Positions 55,001 through 63,686 of a stretch of 64,000 nucleotides of DNA are shown in pieces. The stretch lies in NCBI RefSeq assembly GCF_024347295.1, contig NZ_AP025458.1, positions 1,550,001 to 1,614,000 of the forward strand, given 5' to 3'. The stretch's first letter is position 1. Every line of letters begins with the position of its first letter. The stretch is from Vibrio artabrorum. Lineage in GTDB: Bacteria; Pseudomonadota; Gammaproteobacteria; Enterobacterales; Vibrionaceae. The position numbers and the translations under genes are program-made. Under the pieces are notes generated by a model. The model did not search any database. It was given only the letters and a program-made list of their open reading frames with translations, and was not told the origin of the DNA.

Positions 55001-55401
55001 CTTTCATCGTTATATTGGCTAACCGTACGTTGCCAATATTTAAAACCTGTTTTTATTACCTTACTACGTTGGTTAGCATCTAACTCAAACTCTAAGCTGC
55101 TTGATATACCACTCCAGCTCCATCCACCTTGATATTGACGTCGATACCATTCAGCACTAAAAAGGCAAAAAGCGGCACACCAGCTACTATCTCCGTGCAA
55201 CCTTGTTGGCAATTTTTGTTTTTTTAAACTGGTTCGTAAGTGATGATATTCGGATTCTGATAGCTGATAGGTAAAGAGCGGCTGACCTGTTGGCTGAGAT
55301 AGTTCTCGCTTCGTCAAAATGGCTCGTAGGCAACCATTAACCGAAGTAGAGCCGAGTATCGCACTTGTAGGTTCAAGTGCGCTGGGGGACGTAGTATCCA
55401 T
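52093..55401 (-). CDS. druH: DruH-like large protein, partner of the DUF1998 helicase
   Basis: The 1102-aa protein has no catalytic motif that I recognise. It has an N-terminal region with HGDSSWCAAFCLFSAEWYRRQ, a middle of alternating beta-strand-like segments (about 270-700) suggesting several Ig-like or carbohydrate-binding-like folds, and a helical C-terminal third. Size, position directly upstream of the DUF1998 helicase and absence of other core genes fit DruH, the only other component of Druantia type III; I also recall related proteins being annotated as the STY4851/ECs_5259 family. In Druantia it is required for phage resistance but its biochemical role is not known to me. ATG 55401 has TAGG upstream. 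It is the first gene of the operon. Confidence 0.62.
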   Translation of the reverse strand: MDTTSPSALEPTSAILGSTSVNGCLRAILTKRELSQPTGQPLFTYQLSESEYHHLRTSLKKQKLPTRLHGDSSWCAAFCLFSAEWYRRQYQGGWSWSGISSSLEFELDANQRSKVIKTGFKYWQRTVSQYNDERHSFLGSVFREGGLPYGLLASEGGRFQTIFKRILRVFDDAQEFGQSPFQLVSEGLEHLPEAFRQETTVDLITNMAELLLRLTDEYNLQQQEQPADHLDTQLPNWRDLFPIPLDVDTGSEFLTGLLTSASVQRKDKSQQTKRIICRQRLSNNGDLGFVAQIKLMKAIPMPFKREALINSRVELFIQEGNKVIAELGIGHTTFEGETTKVILRTPACEFRRQATEQDLYLVVLQAGVELHREEIANSDLAINEMPIVLKSDGEHDWVVGQGSVSVKADQLKAILSKSSTYTAEFPELCTSVTTEYCQFVHFSGEIKVDYYTEDDEHDTYVISTRQSAVLAEQVSVRGVKLQYYSSTGQPIYLGLPTITSQEAHTELWLGNKPLGETHQAGLFGIQSVRLKASGNRTMLRKRLAILPQSFGIELKPSKQANSGFVELHCERNLFVSIEGEQVSYKQSNIEGGKRITVTAEGSPPADIILSISANLMADPIKVRVPFPASGALTFDKHGNGLANRITIDDLLGARIQFFPRVDVAASYHIELKGPARSRDASYYWEYKVIDKVLEVSLYEFRHRIRELLAASGELDDEIRMVIGGAGCREQQTIIGRYATEAQQLNDTVSFDVKLEKELIIKPELINLADPAEKPHGLQQRYSNGVATGVFELNTRLSQPALIVPSNKTQLAFRAKFIPSREPIEHSSDVKTLNKAVALFHPVTNPNAIADVLPMLANDFNHSSWRFINDLFANYSHLPMATFEVWKAIVTNTTCLSALAFKADNPAQLMERLKVEFNVIWELIPLSIWRSHTVKYRQMLLDIGLPEKVVDNKVKSKLETLSEFTPLFEKQCRALIDVQFTQQTTNLSAVFQYFLPKWSQDLMRVHLSDREWPKAFGYDLETWCQKHCESLIHFEVNRSSHKSVLYFPIFAAAVACGKVQLEELSPSLYPIDYFHLRQIVEFDRHWFNPVFQSALCVFSQEEA

Positions 55402-55538
55402 TAATAACCTAACCTTATTTACTTAACCTTAACTGTAAGCCGGCCAAATACTTCGCACTTAGCCATTTTTATACAAGCCAATGCATTGCAACAAACATTC
55501 CGATTAGTAACAAGTTGATTTATCAAGGAATAAGTCGG

Positions 55539-55583
55539 TAATCACACTTTAACTTTGGAAGTTAAATTACCAAGGTGTAATTA
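55539..55583. promoter_or_regulatory. Nested inverted repeat, candidate operator of druH
   Basis: The inner perfect palindrome TTTAACTT-TGG-AAGTTAAA (55548-55566) lies within outer arms TAATCACAC and GTGTAATTA (one mismatch). It sits about 140 bases before the druH start. It could bind a dimeric repressor or form a hairpin; no T-run follows. Confidence 0.45.
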
Positions 55584-55741
55584 ATTTTACAGTTAAGTTT
55601 AGAGGAAAGGGGTTATTTGAATAACCACTGATATGATAGGAACAATTGGGATCTCAACTTGACTTTTATGCCGTTGAAACCACCAACGGAAAGCAATGTT
55701 GTTTAACGATATTTAAAGTAGAACAAGCCTAACCTTTGAGC

Positions 55742-55766
55742 AAAAAAAAGGCATCCGAAGATACCT
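55742..55766 (-). terminator. Rho-independent terminator after hsdS
   Basis: On the minus strand AGGTATC pairs with GATGCCT (one G-T pair) over a TTCG tetraloop, followed by seven to eight T. It ends the hsdRMS transcript. Confidence 0.85.
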
Positions 55767-55773
55767 CTTAAAT

Positions 55774-56883
55774 TTATAGTTCGCCTGAGAAAGCTTTTTG
55801 GGAAACACTATCAAAAAGCTCATTAAACTCAGTTGCTTCATTTGTTTGATACTGGTTATAGAGTCCAGCAACAATTTTAGCAAACGTTCTTTGAAGAGGT
55901 AATGGTGGTAATGGTACGTCAGTATTGTTCAAAGAACCCACGTTAAAGTGCTTTTGAACCTGCCCTCTCTGTTCTGACAAAACAATTTTTTTTCCACCAT
56001 CAGAATTCATAAAAAATGCGAAGAATTGTGGGTCTATCAAATCTATTTTTGGCGTCGCAATAAGAATATCTATAGCATTAACTCCATCAAATTCTTGACA
56101 AACAACAGCTGTTTTTCCTGGTTGGCCTGATCTAACAATAACTAAATCACCCTTATAAACTCTCGTTTTTGAAAGTATTGATTCATTATCAGATTTCGAT
56201 ACATAGACTAAGTTATCTGGCCGGATTCCATAGTACCCAATATTCAAAGATCTTAGCGCTGGTACACCAGCTTCAACATAATATGACGATGGTTTAACGA
56301 CAATACCAACGGTAATTCTATTAAATAGATCTTTGCATAATCTAACTTCCCACCCCTTCGGGTTCGTTACCGGATCACCAAACATATCCAAAAACACGCT
56401 GCGTAAGAACTCATCAGCAAGGTCAATGGCTTGCTTGCGTTTCTGGCGGATGGCATCGGCTTTATCCAAAATGGCAGCGATGCGTTTTTGTTCGTCTAAT
56501 GGTGGAAGTGGGATTTCTGTGTCATAAAAGTCATCACGATTTAAACCTGGAATCGAAGTAGTGATTGTCTTCTTTTCTAATTGAGCAACACTAAGGGCAT
56601 AATAAAGGTAGCGCCAATCAAGTTGCTCTGACTCTTTTAACGTTAGGTAATATGCCGTATCAATAACCCAACCACCATCTGGTGCCCAAACGACTTTTCC
56701 AACAGATCCTTTTCTTCCCACTATTATGGTTTGGGAGTGAACTAGAGATTCGTTATGATTCCCTACAAAGCCTGCGCTACCAAATACTTGATTATCTCCA
56801 TTTTCATCACGATTTTCTTTTTTAAGAGCTTTACCATAATGAGCAGTGACGAGCTCTCTCAGAGGGCGCTTGAGCCAACTCAT
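55774..56883 (-). CDS. hsdS: Type I restriction specificity subunit HsdS
   Basis: The 369-aa protein has two target-recognition domains (about 1-125 and 175-315), each followed by a conserved helical spacer. The first spacer is [20 protein letters not shown] and the following [16 protein letters not shown]; the second is [20 protein letters not shown] at the C-terminus. Each recognition domain reads one half of a bipartite DNA target; the target cannot be deduced here. TRD1 contains [10 protein letters not shown] and [12 protein letters not shown], a common type I pattern. The start overlaps the hsdM stop by four bases. The ending [16 protein letters not shown] tail is typical of complete HsdS, so the gene seems intact. 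Confidence 0.9.
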   Translation of the reverse strand: MSWLKRPLRELVTAHYGKALKKENRDENGDNQVFGSAGFVGNHNESLVHSQTIIVGRKGSVGKVVWAPDGGWVIDTAYYLTLKESEQLDWRYLYYALSVAQLEKKTITTSIPGLNRDDFYDTEIPLPPLDEQKRIAAILDKADAIRQKRKQAIDLADEFLRSVFLDMFGDPVTNPKGWEVRLCKDLFNRITVGIVVKPSSYYVEAGVPALRSLNIGYYGIRPDNLVYVSKSDNESILSKTRVYKGDLVIVRSGQPGKTAVVCQEFDGVNAIDILIATPKIDLIDPQFFAFFMNSDGGKKIVLSEQRGQVQKHFNVGSLNNTDVPLPPLPLQRTFAKIVAGLYNQYQTNEATEFNELFDSVSQKAFSGEL

Positions 56884-58475
56884 AGCATCGACTCCAGTTC
56901 ATTGAGGTCAGCCAGGATCTCGTTTTCTAGCGCTTTGAGTTTACCTAGAATCACTTTTGGCTCTTCATACCTTTCTTGCTCGTACACCACTTCTTTGTAA
57001 CGGTTGATCGACAGGTCATATTTGTTCGACTTGATGTCGTCTTTCGCTACCAAGAACGCTTTTTGGGTTTTGTCTGACCACTGCTCAGTAGACTGACCTT
57101 CGGCTACGGCCGCTTGATAGGCTTTGTACTGCTTAACGAGATCTGGTAAGTCGTTATCTTTGATTAGGGTACGCTTATCGTCTAACGAACGGCCATCGGC
57201 TTGCACGTCGTAGAACCAAACCTTGTCTGTGCTGCCACCTTTGGTGAAGATTAAAATTGCAGTCGACACACCAGCGTATGGCTTAAACACGCCACTTGGT
57301 AGTGAAATAACCGCTTCTAACTGGTTATCTTCAATTAGGTGTTTACGCAGTGCTTGGTGTGCTTTAGAGCTACCAAATAGCACGCCGTCAGGCACAACTG
57401 TTGCGCTACGACCACCGGTCTTAAGCATGCGTTGGATCAGAGCAACAAACAGCAGTTCGGTCTTTTTAGTTTTCACAACTTTTAGAATGGCTGGATCGAC
57501 GTCTTCTTCATCTAGGCTGCCCTTAAATGGCGGGTTGGCTAGGATGATATCGAAGCCATTTTTTGCCTCAGTAGGATATCGTTCAATAAAGCTCTGGCTA
57601 AGGGTGTCTTGGTAATGAATGTCTGGTTGTTTTACGCCGTGCATTACTAGGTTCATTGCCGCGACACGCAACATGGTCGAGTCAAAGTCAAAACCGTGGA
57701 ACATGTCGTAATCGATATGGGCGCGGTTTTCAAGCTTGTCACCTGCGTACAGATAGTTAAAGATCGGATTGCCGTTAATGTCTAATACTGGCTTGCCTTC
57801 TTCATCAAACGCTTGCTCTTTCTCTGTACCTTCTGGTGAAGAGTATTTCTCTAATAGGTATTCGTACGTCGATGAAAGAAAGCCGCCAGTGCCACAAGCA
57901 GGGTCACAAATACGGTGTGTTTCTTCTACATCGAGCATTTCTATCATCGCTCGAATGATATGGCGCGGTGTACGGAACTGACCGTTAATACCTGCGGTGG
58001 TCAATTTTGAAAGCAAGTACTCGTACAAATCGCCTTTTACATCTTTGTTTTCTAGCGGCAGCTCGCTCACCAACTCTACCGCTTTGACTAATAACGATGG
58101 CTTTTGGATCATCAACTGCGCGTCTTTCATAAATTCAGTAAACAAAGTGTCATCGCTGGTCAGCTCTTTAAAGAATGGAAATAGCTCATCTTTAACCAAT
58201 GGGTAAAGCTTTTCCGCACCTAAGTGACGGAAGTTTTCCCAGCGGATATGTTGCTTATCCTTCTCTTTGTCTTCGCTCATAGGGAAACGACGTGCAAATG
58301 GCTTACCAGTACGAGCGCTACGCTTCTCATCATTACGCTCATTCATGTCTAACATACGGGCGTACATCAAGTAAGTGATTTGCTCAACGACGGTTAGAGG
58401 GTTGGTAATGCCTCCCGTCCAAAACTCTTCCCATAGTTTATTAACTTGGCTTTTTAATGGACCTGATGTAATCAT
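56880..58475 (-). CDS. hsdM: Type I restriction methyltransferase HsdM
   Basis: The 531-aa protein has an N-terminal HsdM_N domain ([20 protein letters not shown]). Its N6-adenine methylase core has the SAM-binding motif [14 protein letters not shown] (about 193) and catalytic motif [12 protein letters not shown] (about 315). Upstream of motif [17 protein letters not shown] is a family mark. It methylates adenine in both half sites with HsdS and protects host DNA. 157 bases separate it from hsdR. A stable hairpin in that space may set the ratio of methylase to nuclease. Confidence 0.92.
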   Translation of the reverse strand: MITSGPLKSQVNKLWEEFWTGGITNPLTVVEQITYLMYARMLDMNERNDEKRSARTGKPFARRFPMSEDKEKDKQHIRWENFRHLGAEKLYPLVKDELFPFFKELTSDDTLFTEFMKDAQLMIQKPSLLVKAVELVSELPLENKDVKGDLYEYLLSKLTTAGINGQFRTPRHIIRAMIEMLDVEETHRICDPACGTGGFLSSTYEYLLEKYSSPEGTEKEQAFDEEGKPVLDINGNPIFNYLYAGDKLENRAHIDYDMFHGFDFDSTMLRVAAMNLVMHGVKQPDIHYQDTLSQSFIERYPTEAKNGFDIILANPPFKGSLDEEDVDPAILKVVKTKKTELLFVALIQRMLKTGGRSATVVPDGVLFGSSKAHQALRKHLIEDNQLEAVISLPSGVFKPYAGVSTAILIFTKGGSTDKVWFYDVQADGRSLDDKRTLIKDNDLPDLVKQYKAYQAAVAEGQSTEQWSDKTQKAFLVAKDDIKSNKYDLSINRYKEVVYEQERYEEPKVILGKLKALENEILADLNELESML

Positions 58476-58540
58476 TATTTATTCTCTTAGCTTTTCGCTT
58501 GACTGCTTGCTTCATTCTTCGGCAAAGCTAGTTAGGGAGC

Positions 58541-58588
58541 AACCAGCGGCGTATTCAGAGCCTTAATTCAAGGTAGTAGCCGCTGGTT
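58541..58588. repeat. Long hairpin between hsdR and hsdM
   Basis: AACCAGCGGC (58541-58550) and GCCGCTGGTT (58579-58588) are perfectly complementary over ten bases with a 28-base loop, inside which CCTT/AAGG can pair. It lies 45 bases after... the hsdR stop on the minus-strand transcript and ends 66 bases before hsdM. On the plus strand a TTTTAA follows; on the minus strand there is no T-run, so a full stop of transcription is unlikely. Confidence 0.6.
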
Positions 58589-58632
58589 TTTAATGTGTGT
58601 AGTGTAATCAGCTTACTATGTTAACCAAAGGG

Positions 58633-61600
58633 CTAATTCACTGCTTTCTCGACGCTTGATTGTTTATTACCCAAATGCACGCTAAAGCGACGCACAAATT
58701 GTTCAACTACATCTGCTTGTGCAGGGTTTGGGAACACGCCGTCTAATCCCGCATCGTCAATTTGATTAAATGGTGCGTCATAAAGAGCTTCAATATCAAC
58801 GCTGCCATAACGACATAAGTGATTCTTAAGCATACCGATAAAACGCTGCTGTCTTGAATTCAAGTGAGTATGGACTTGTTGAACGAATGCAGTAAATTCA
58901 TGCTCAATTTGTTGTTCATCCATCCCTACAATCGTTCGTAAAATCTGGTCTAGTTCGGCAGTTGATTCAGGGAAGAACTCTTTGAGTGTATGTAAATCCA
59001 CATTTGGGTTTTGTGTATGCACCAGTGCATTCAGTGTTGATAAATCAGCTTCTGTCACCGCTTGCCCGCCACGTATTTTCTGAAGCACAATGTTAGATTC
59101 AAACAGTGGCGTCAGTGTTTTTTCAACTTCTTGACGGTAGATCTCGTAATCCACAGTGATGATGTCGGTTTTAATCTCTTCTGTTTCATAGAGCGTTGGA
59201 TCTTCACGTAGGTCAATAATAGGCGTTTGCGGTGCAGGAGGCGCTACGCCTTTATCACGCAAGTGGATAACCGTGCGTAAATTATGGCGACACGCTTCTA
59301 CCGCAAAATAATCGGCATCACTCAAATAGCTGGGTTGTTGAATCTGCTTGATCGTTGCCGCTTTACTACGCACTTCATTTAGATGCATCGACAGACTGAT
59401 GACTTTGTCTAAGATCGGCGGTGCCTCTAACTCAACTTTACTTGGCTGCTGCAGTTTGGTGAGTTGCAATTGTAAGAATTGCAGGTCTAAACGCAGCGCT
59501 TCACTTTCACCAGTAGTCTTCTTCCACTGCATCAGAGGTGCCATTTCGTCAAAGAGTAACGCTTTAGTATCTGGCGCCATCTGCATTAAACGTTTTTCTT
59601 CACTCAGCTGTGCTTTTAGTTTCCATTTCTCGCGTACCGCGATGGTTTGATCATTTAGAGAGTCAATGTCTGCCTTAATCTGCGGTATAACGTCGGCAAA
59701 GATCTCCATTTCTGCTTTTTTAAGCGCTTCGACGGCAAGCACTAATTTGGCTTCAAATACTTTTTGTGCCAAAGATTTACTTTGCGTTCCTTCATCCTCA
59801 TCAGGGTTCATTTTGAAATGCTCAAAGTTGCCCCAGTGGTCGAAGATGAGGAAGTGTTTTTTATCTGAGCCAGGTCCGTACAAGTTTTCACATAAACGTG
59901 TACCACGCCCTACCATTTGCCAAAATTTCACTTTTGATTTTATAGGCTTAGCAAAGATCAAGTTAACGCATTCAGGTACATCTATACCGGTGTCTAACAT
60001 ATCAACTGAGACTGCAATGGTAACTTCATCATCGTTACCTTCAGTACTTTTGAAATTGTCGATAAGCTCTTCTGCTCTCTCATATTTTGAGTGGATAACT
60101 CGGCAAAAATTTCCACCCATATCTGGGTACATTTCACTAAACAACTCAGCTAGCAGTTCGGCGTGAGCGATGTTTCTTGCAAAGATAATCGATTTACCAG
60201 GAAGTTGGTCATCCACATCTTTTAAACCCTTTTCCATTAGGTTGCGGATGATTGCTCGGTTGGTATCTTTATTGAATATGGCTTTATCAACCTGCTTCGC
60301 ATCGAAATCCAGAGTGTTTGGATCAATACCTTGATCTTCTAGTTCTGCAATCTGCTCATCCGTCAGTTCGCTTGCCTTAATGCCGTCACGTAAGAATTGA
60401 GTTGTGTGAGTAACGACTTTAAATGGAACTAAGTTTTTCTCTTCAATCGCTTGCTCAAGTGGGTAGTTCGCCGTCGGCATTTTGTAATCACAGCCGAATA
60501 ACTGACTGGTTGAGCGCGAAATCATCTCAACAGGCGTCGCGGTTAAACCCACTTGTAATGCATCGAAATATTTGAATAGCTCGCCGTACTTGTTGTAAAT
60601 CGAACGATGCGATTCATCAGCAACGATCAGGTCAAAGTGGCCAACATCATACTCTTCATAATTTTGGATCATACCCGGATAGGTCGCGATAACAATACGC
60701 GCCTTTGAAGCTAGTTCTTTCTTACTTTTACCTTTGATGAAAAGCGGCTCTTTAGTGTGCTCATTAAACGCATTACCAGCCTGTTTACGTAGCTCTTTTC
60801 GGTCACATAAGAACAGAATACGTTTCGCCCAACCTGCATCTAACAAGCGCTTGGCTAAAGCAATAGAGACTCGCGTTTTACCCGTCCCGGTTGCCTGTAC
60901 AATAAGGGCCTTTCGATGCTTGTTTGAAAAGCGCTCACAAATACGGCTGATGCTTTCCATTTGATATAAACGACCCGCAACTTTTGTATCAATGGGTGTG
61001 CTGTTTAGATCTTTCTTTAACTCTCGTTGAAGAATCAGATATTGAAGGCTGTCTTTTGAGTAATAGCCAAAAATCAGTCTAGGTGCGTAGCCCTGAGCAT
61101 CATCCCAAATATAGATTTCGTAGCCGTTAGTGTAGAAAATGACTGGGCGCTGGCCGGTACTTGCTTCTAGAGCGTCTGCATATAATTTTGCTTGCTCACG
61201 ACCTGCATTAGCATCTTTTCGAGTTCGTTTAGCTTCAATGACAGCCAGTGGCTTTCCATTGTCATCCCACAGAACATAGTCGCAAAAACCTTTACCTGTT
61301 GTAGTAGGCTGCCCATCGACTTCATACTCTTTTGACACCTGTTCCGTGCTTTCATTATCAAGAGCGACATCCCAACCTTCACTGCGTAATTCAGCATCAA
61401 TGAGACGCTTACGAGTTTCGGCTTCATTAAAGTCAAAACTGCTTTTTAGTGACAGGGTATTAGTGCGAATTTTATCGGCTTTAACGTGATCAGTTTGCTG
61501 TTTCAGCTGAGCGGCTTGTTTCTGAGCTTCTAACTGCGCTTGCTTTACTTCTTCTAATTCTTTTAGCGCTTTCTTAAGAAGATCGTCATTTTGGTTAAGC

Positions 61601-62082
61601 TTCTGCTGTAATAGTTTGTTCTTTCTCTTGAACTCAGCTTTAGACTCTTCACCCGTTGGCGCATTGTCTGGGACAGTAAATTTAGGGCAACCTTTTATAT
61701 CACCGTCGCCATAGGCCATATAGAGCCAGCAACCAATAAAGTAAGACTCTTTCAACAACCAAATTGAATCATGTTGTGAGACTTTCCCTTCATGGGCAGC
61801 CTTGTTGCCCCCCTTGCGGACAGCGTGAAATTTATCAGCAATGGTTTTATCAACAACCGAGGTAAAAGCGCCACTGACGAGTTTGTCGTGCATTGAAGCA
61901 TTGGGAGCAACAGGTAGGTGAAGTTCTTGGTATAGATAACCAACAATTTTTTCAACATAACAACGTAGCTTGACGAGAGCACTTTGCGGATCAACAACGG
62001 CATACGTTTCAGCAAAAGCACCAAGCTCAGCTAACTCTGGCCACTGTTCTCTCAAATGTTCAAAATTCATAGACTTCTTCAC
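58633..62082 (-). CDS. hsdR: Type I restriction endonuclease/translocase HsdR
   Basis: The 1149-aa protein has an N-terminal DUF4145-like region (about 1-110), a coiled-coil stretch rich in Gln/Lys/Leu (about 160-200), then the HsdR nuclease domain with FCDYVLWDDNGKPLAVIEAKR (PD-ExK type, lysine near 285). The SF2 translocase has VQATGTGKTRVSIALAKRLL (about 400), VADESHRSIYNKYGEL and LTATPVEM, then a SIIFARNIAHAELLAE region and QMVGRGTRL. The C-terminal ~350 residues are helical, for HsdM contact. It cuts unmethylated DNA after ATP-driven translocation. GTG 62082 follows AGGAG by eight bases; ATG 62070 is an alternative. A sigma-54 promoter lies 30-45 bases upstream, directly after the activator gene. 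Confidence 0.92.
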   Translation of the reverse strand: MKKSMNFEHLREQWPELAELGAFAETYAVVDPQSALVKLRCYVEKIVGYLYQELHLPVAPNASMHDKLVSGAFTSVVDKTIADKFHAVRKGGNKAAHEGKVSQHDSIWLLKESYFIGCWLYMAYGDGDIKGCPKFTVPDNAPTGEESKAEFKRKNKLLQQKLNQNDDLLKKALKELEEVKQAQLEAQKQAAQLKQQTDHVKADKIRTNTLSLKSSFDFNEAETRKRLIDAELRSEGWDVALDNESTEQVSKEYEVDGQPTTTGKGFCDYVLWDDNGKPLAVIEAKRTRKDANAGREQAKLYADALEASTGQRPVIFYTNGYEIYIWDDAQGYAPRLIFGYYSKDSLQYLILQRELKKDLNSTPIDTKVAGRLYQMESISRICERFSNKHRKALIVQATGTGKTRVSIALAKRLLDAGWAKRILFLCDRKELRKQAGNAFNEHTKEPLFIKGKSKKELASKARIVIATYPGMIQNYEEYDVGHFDLIVADESHRSIYNKYGELFKYFDALQVGLTATPVEMISRSTSQLFGCDYKMPTANYPLEQAIEEKNLVPFKVVTHTTQFLRDGIKASELTDEQIAELEDQGIDPNTLDFDAKQVDKAIFNKDTNRAIIRNLMEKGLKDVDDQLPGKSIIFARNIAHAELLAELFSEMYPDMGGNFCRVIHSKYERAEELIDNFKSTEGNDDEVTIAVSVDMLDTGIDVPECVNLIFAKPIKSKVKFWQMVGRGTRLCENLYGPGSDKKHFLIFDHWGNFEHFKMNPDEDEGTQSKSLAQKVFEAKLVLAVEALKKAEMEIFADVIPQIKADIDSLNDQTIAVREKWKLKAQLSEEKRLMQMAPDTKALLFDEMAPLMQWKKTTGESEALRLDLQFLQLQLTKLQQPSKVELEAPPILDKVISLSMHLNEVRSKAATIKQIQQPSYLSDADYFAVEACRHNLRTVIHLRDKGVAPPAPQTPIIDLREDPTLYETEEIKTDIITVDYEIYRQEVEKTLTPLFESNIVLQKIRGGQAVTEADLSTLNALVHTQNPNVDLHTLKEFFPESTAELDQILRTIVGMDEQQIEHEFTAFVQQVHTHLNSRQQRFIGMLKNHLCRYGSVDIEALYDAPFNQIDDAGLDGVFPNPAQADVVEQFVRRFSVHLGNKQSSVEKAVN

Positions 62083-62111
62083 CTTTCTGTCTCCTAAGAT
62101 GAGTGATACTT

Positions 62112-62127
62112 TGCAACGTTTACGCCA
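62112..62127 (-). promoter_or_regulatory. Sigma-54 promoter of hsdRMS
   Basis: On the minus strand TGGCGT-AAACG-TTGCA matches TGGCAC-N5-TTGCA with two changes, keeping the essential GG and GC at the correct spacing. It lies between the stop of the sigma-54 activator gene and the hsdR ribosome site; start of transcription near 62100 would leave a short leader with AGGAG at 62091-62095. Confidence 0.72.
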
Positions 62128-62149
62128 ATTTCAAACTTGGTTGTTTTTA

Positions 62150-63631
62150 TTATTCCAAACTAAGCGTTTTCAGCCAGTTATTCAGCGTTTGATGATTATT
62201 TAAACCCAACGATTTTGCAGCTTTAGATTTGTTTCCAGCAGCATAATCCATCGCAGATTCAATTGCACTTTTCTTTATATTATCAATATGTTGCTGAAGG
62301 TCACCAGGGACCCTAAATTCACCATTGTTCACCGAAGTTAGGTCACGACTTATTATCGCGACCTCCAAATCTTGTTTAGTGACCTCTTTACCTTCCGACC
62401 ATAATACGGCTCGGTTTAATGTGTTCCATAGCTCACGAATATTACCCGGCCAGCTGTATGCTTCTGCAAATTCTATTGCAGACTTGGAAATATTCTTACT
62501 CTCAAATAAGGGATGAGTCTTCATCTGCTGGTTTATCTCGATCATCAACTCTTCGATCAGGAAAGGGATCTCTTCTGAACGCGCCCTTAACGAAGGCAAC
62601 TCAATCACTCCAACGGCTAGCCGATAGAAAAGATCTTCACGAAAAGACTCGTCAGAAACCATTTTAAAAAGGTCACGGTGTGTCGCAGCGATAATCCTCA
62701 CATCAACACTTTTCGTGGCAACGTCTCCCACCTTTGTAATTTCCTGCTGCTGCAATGCCCTAAGTAATTTAACTTGAACGGTTAAAGAGAGTTCACCAAC
62801 TTCATCAAGAAATAATGTTCCACCATTTGCTTGCTCAAATAACCCTGCATGATCTTGGTGTGCCCCTGTAAACGCACCTTTTACATGACCAAACAAAATG
62901 GAATCAACCAAATTTTCAGGTAAAGCACCACAGTTAACAGCTTTAAATGGCTTATCAGCACGAAGACTGGCTTTATGAATACCTTTTGCCATCACTTCTT
63001 TACCGGTACCACTTTCTCCGAGTAGCAAAGCCGGTAGATCAGCATAAGCCAATCGTTGCGCTTTCTTGATGACGTTCTGCATGACAGTAGATTTGGCCGT
63101 AATCGAATCAAAAGCACTATTGAGAGACGGTGTTTTTGAAGCAAGTTGAGCAATAGCTGTTGACGAGGATTTTTGATATTCAGCAGAAAAGTCTACAGGT
63201 ACATCAACTTCGATTAACTGACCTTGAGGGGTAGTTTGAACTAACTGACATTTCGCAATACTCTTTCCAAGTAGAACAGAAACGACTGTCATTGCAGGCG
63301 TACCAGAGGTCAGGTTTAGAAAAATACCATCAGCCTGATCAGAGACATAAGCCAGTTGCTTGTGCATGACTTTGGTAATTGCAGTGTAATCAATTGGAGA
63401 TGATAACCTGATACGTTGAATCTTTACTGAAGTATTGGAACGCCCGGCACAAGCAAGCTTTTTTTCAAGCCACTCTTTGTAATCATGCCATTCATCTTCC
63501 CATGTACTAGCCAGAATCACGACATCATCAATTGCTGGCGCTTTTAACGCAATAGTCGCAATTGAAGCTGTTTTATCTAGCTTCATCTGATCAAGGTCTG
63601 TTCTTCCAAGCCAACTAAGCAAGGTTGCCAT
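62150..63631 (-). CDS. RtcR-like sigma-54 activator with CARF-like sensor domain
   Basis: The 493-aa protein has an N-terminal ~165-residue domain of the CARF/RtcR kind: it begins LLSWLGRTDL, has DDVVILASTWEDEWHDYKEW, and the loop GIFLNLTSGTPAMTVVSVLL, which resembles the nucleotide-binding S/T-G-T loop of CARF proteins. It is followed by a sigma-54 AAA+ domain with Walker A GESGTGKEVMAKGIH, GAFTGA, GGTLFLDEVGEL and an R-finger region YRLAVGVIELP. A Fis-type HTH closes it (GNKSKAAKSLGLNNHQTLNN). There is no receiver domain, so activation is likely by a bound ligand such as a cyclic oligonucleotide or RNA end rather than phosphorylation. The only sigma-54 promoter next to it is that of hsdR. 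GGAAG precedes ATG 63631. Confidence 0.82.
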   Translation of the reverse strand: MATLLSWLGRTDLDQMKLDKTASIATIALKAPAIDDVVILASTWEDEWHDYKEWLEKKLACAGRSNTSVKIQRIRLSSPIDYTAITKVMHKQLAYVSDQADGIFLNLTSGTPAMTVVSVLLGKSIAKCQLVQTTPQGQLIEVDVPVDFSAEYQKSSSTAIAQLASKTPSLNSAFDSITAKSTVMQNVIKKAQRLAYADLPALLLGESGTGKEVMAKGIHKASLRADKPFKAVNCGALPENLVDSILFGHVKGAFTGAHQDHAGLFEQANGGTLFLDEVGELSLTVQVKLLRALQQQEITKVGDVATKSVDVRIIAATHRDLFKMVSDESFREDLFYRLAVGVIELPSLRARSEEIPFLIEELMIEINQQMKTHPLFESKNISKSAIEFAEAYSWPGNIRELWNTLNRAVLWSEGKEVTKQDLEVAIISRDLTSVNNGEFRVPGDLQQHIDNIKKSAIESAMDYAAGNKSKAAKSLGLNNHQTLNNWLKTLSLE

Positions 63632-63686
63632 TCTATCTTCCGTAATTATCTTTACTTATTGATAAATACTTTACAGCAATAGTCTC

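Larger units (their letters stand above)
55402..55773. other. Gap before druH with nested inverted repeats
   Basis: It contains the promoter region of druH and the terminator of hsdS at 55742-55766. A nested inverted repeat at 55539-55583 is listed separately. No coding frame was seen. Confidence 0.5.

Noticed and set aside
45769..55401. Calling the helicase pair DISARM or BREX
   Set aside because: No SNF2 helicase, no DISARM methylase, and no PglX/PglZ/BrxC genes; one chain holds both helicase and DUF1998, as in Druantia.
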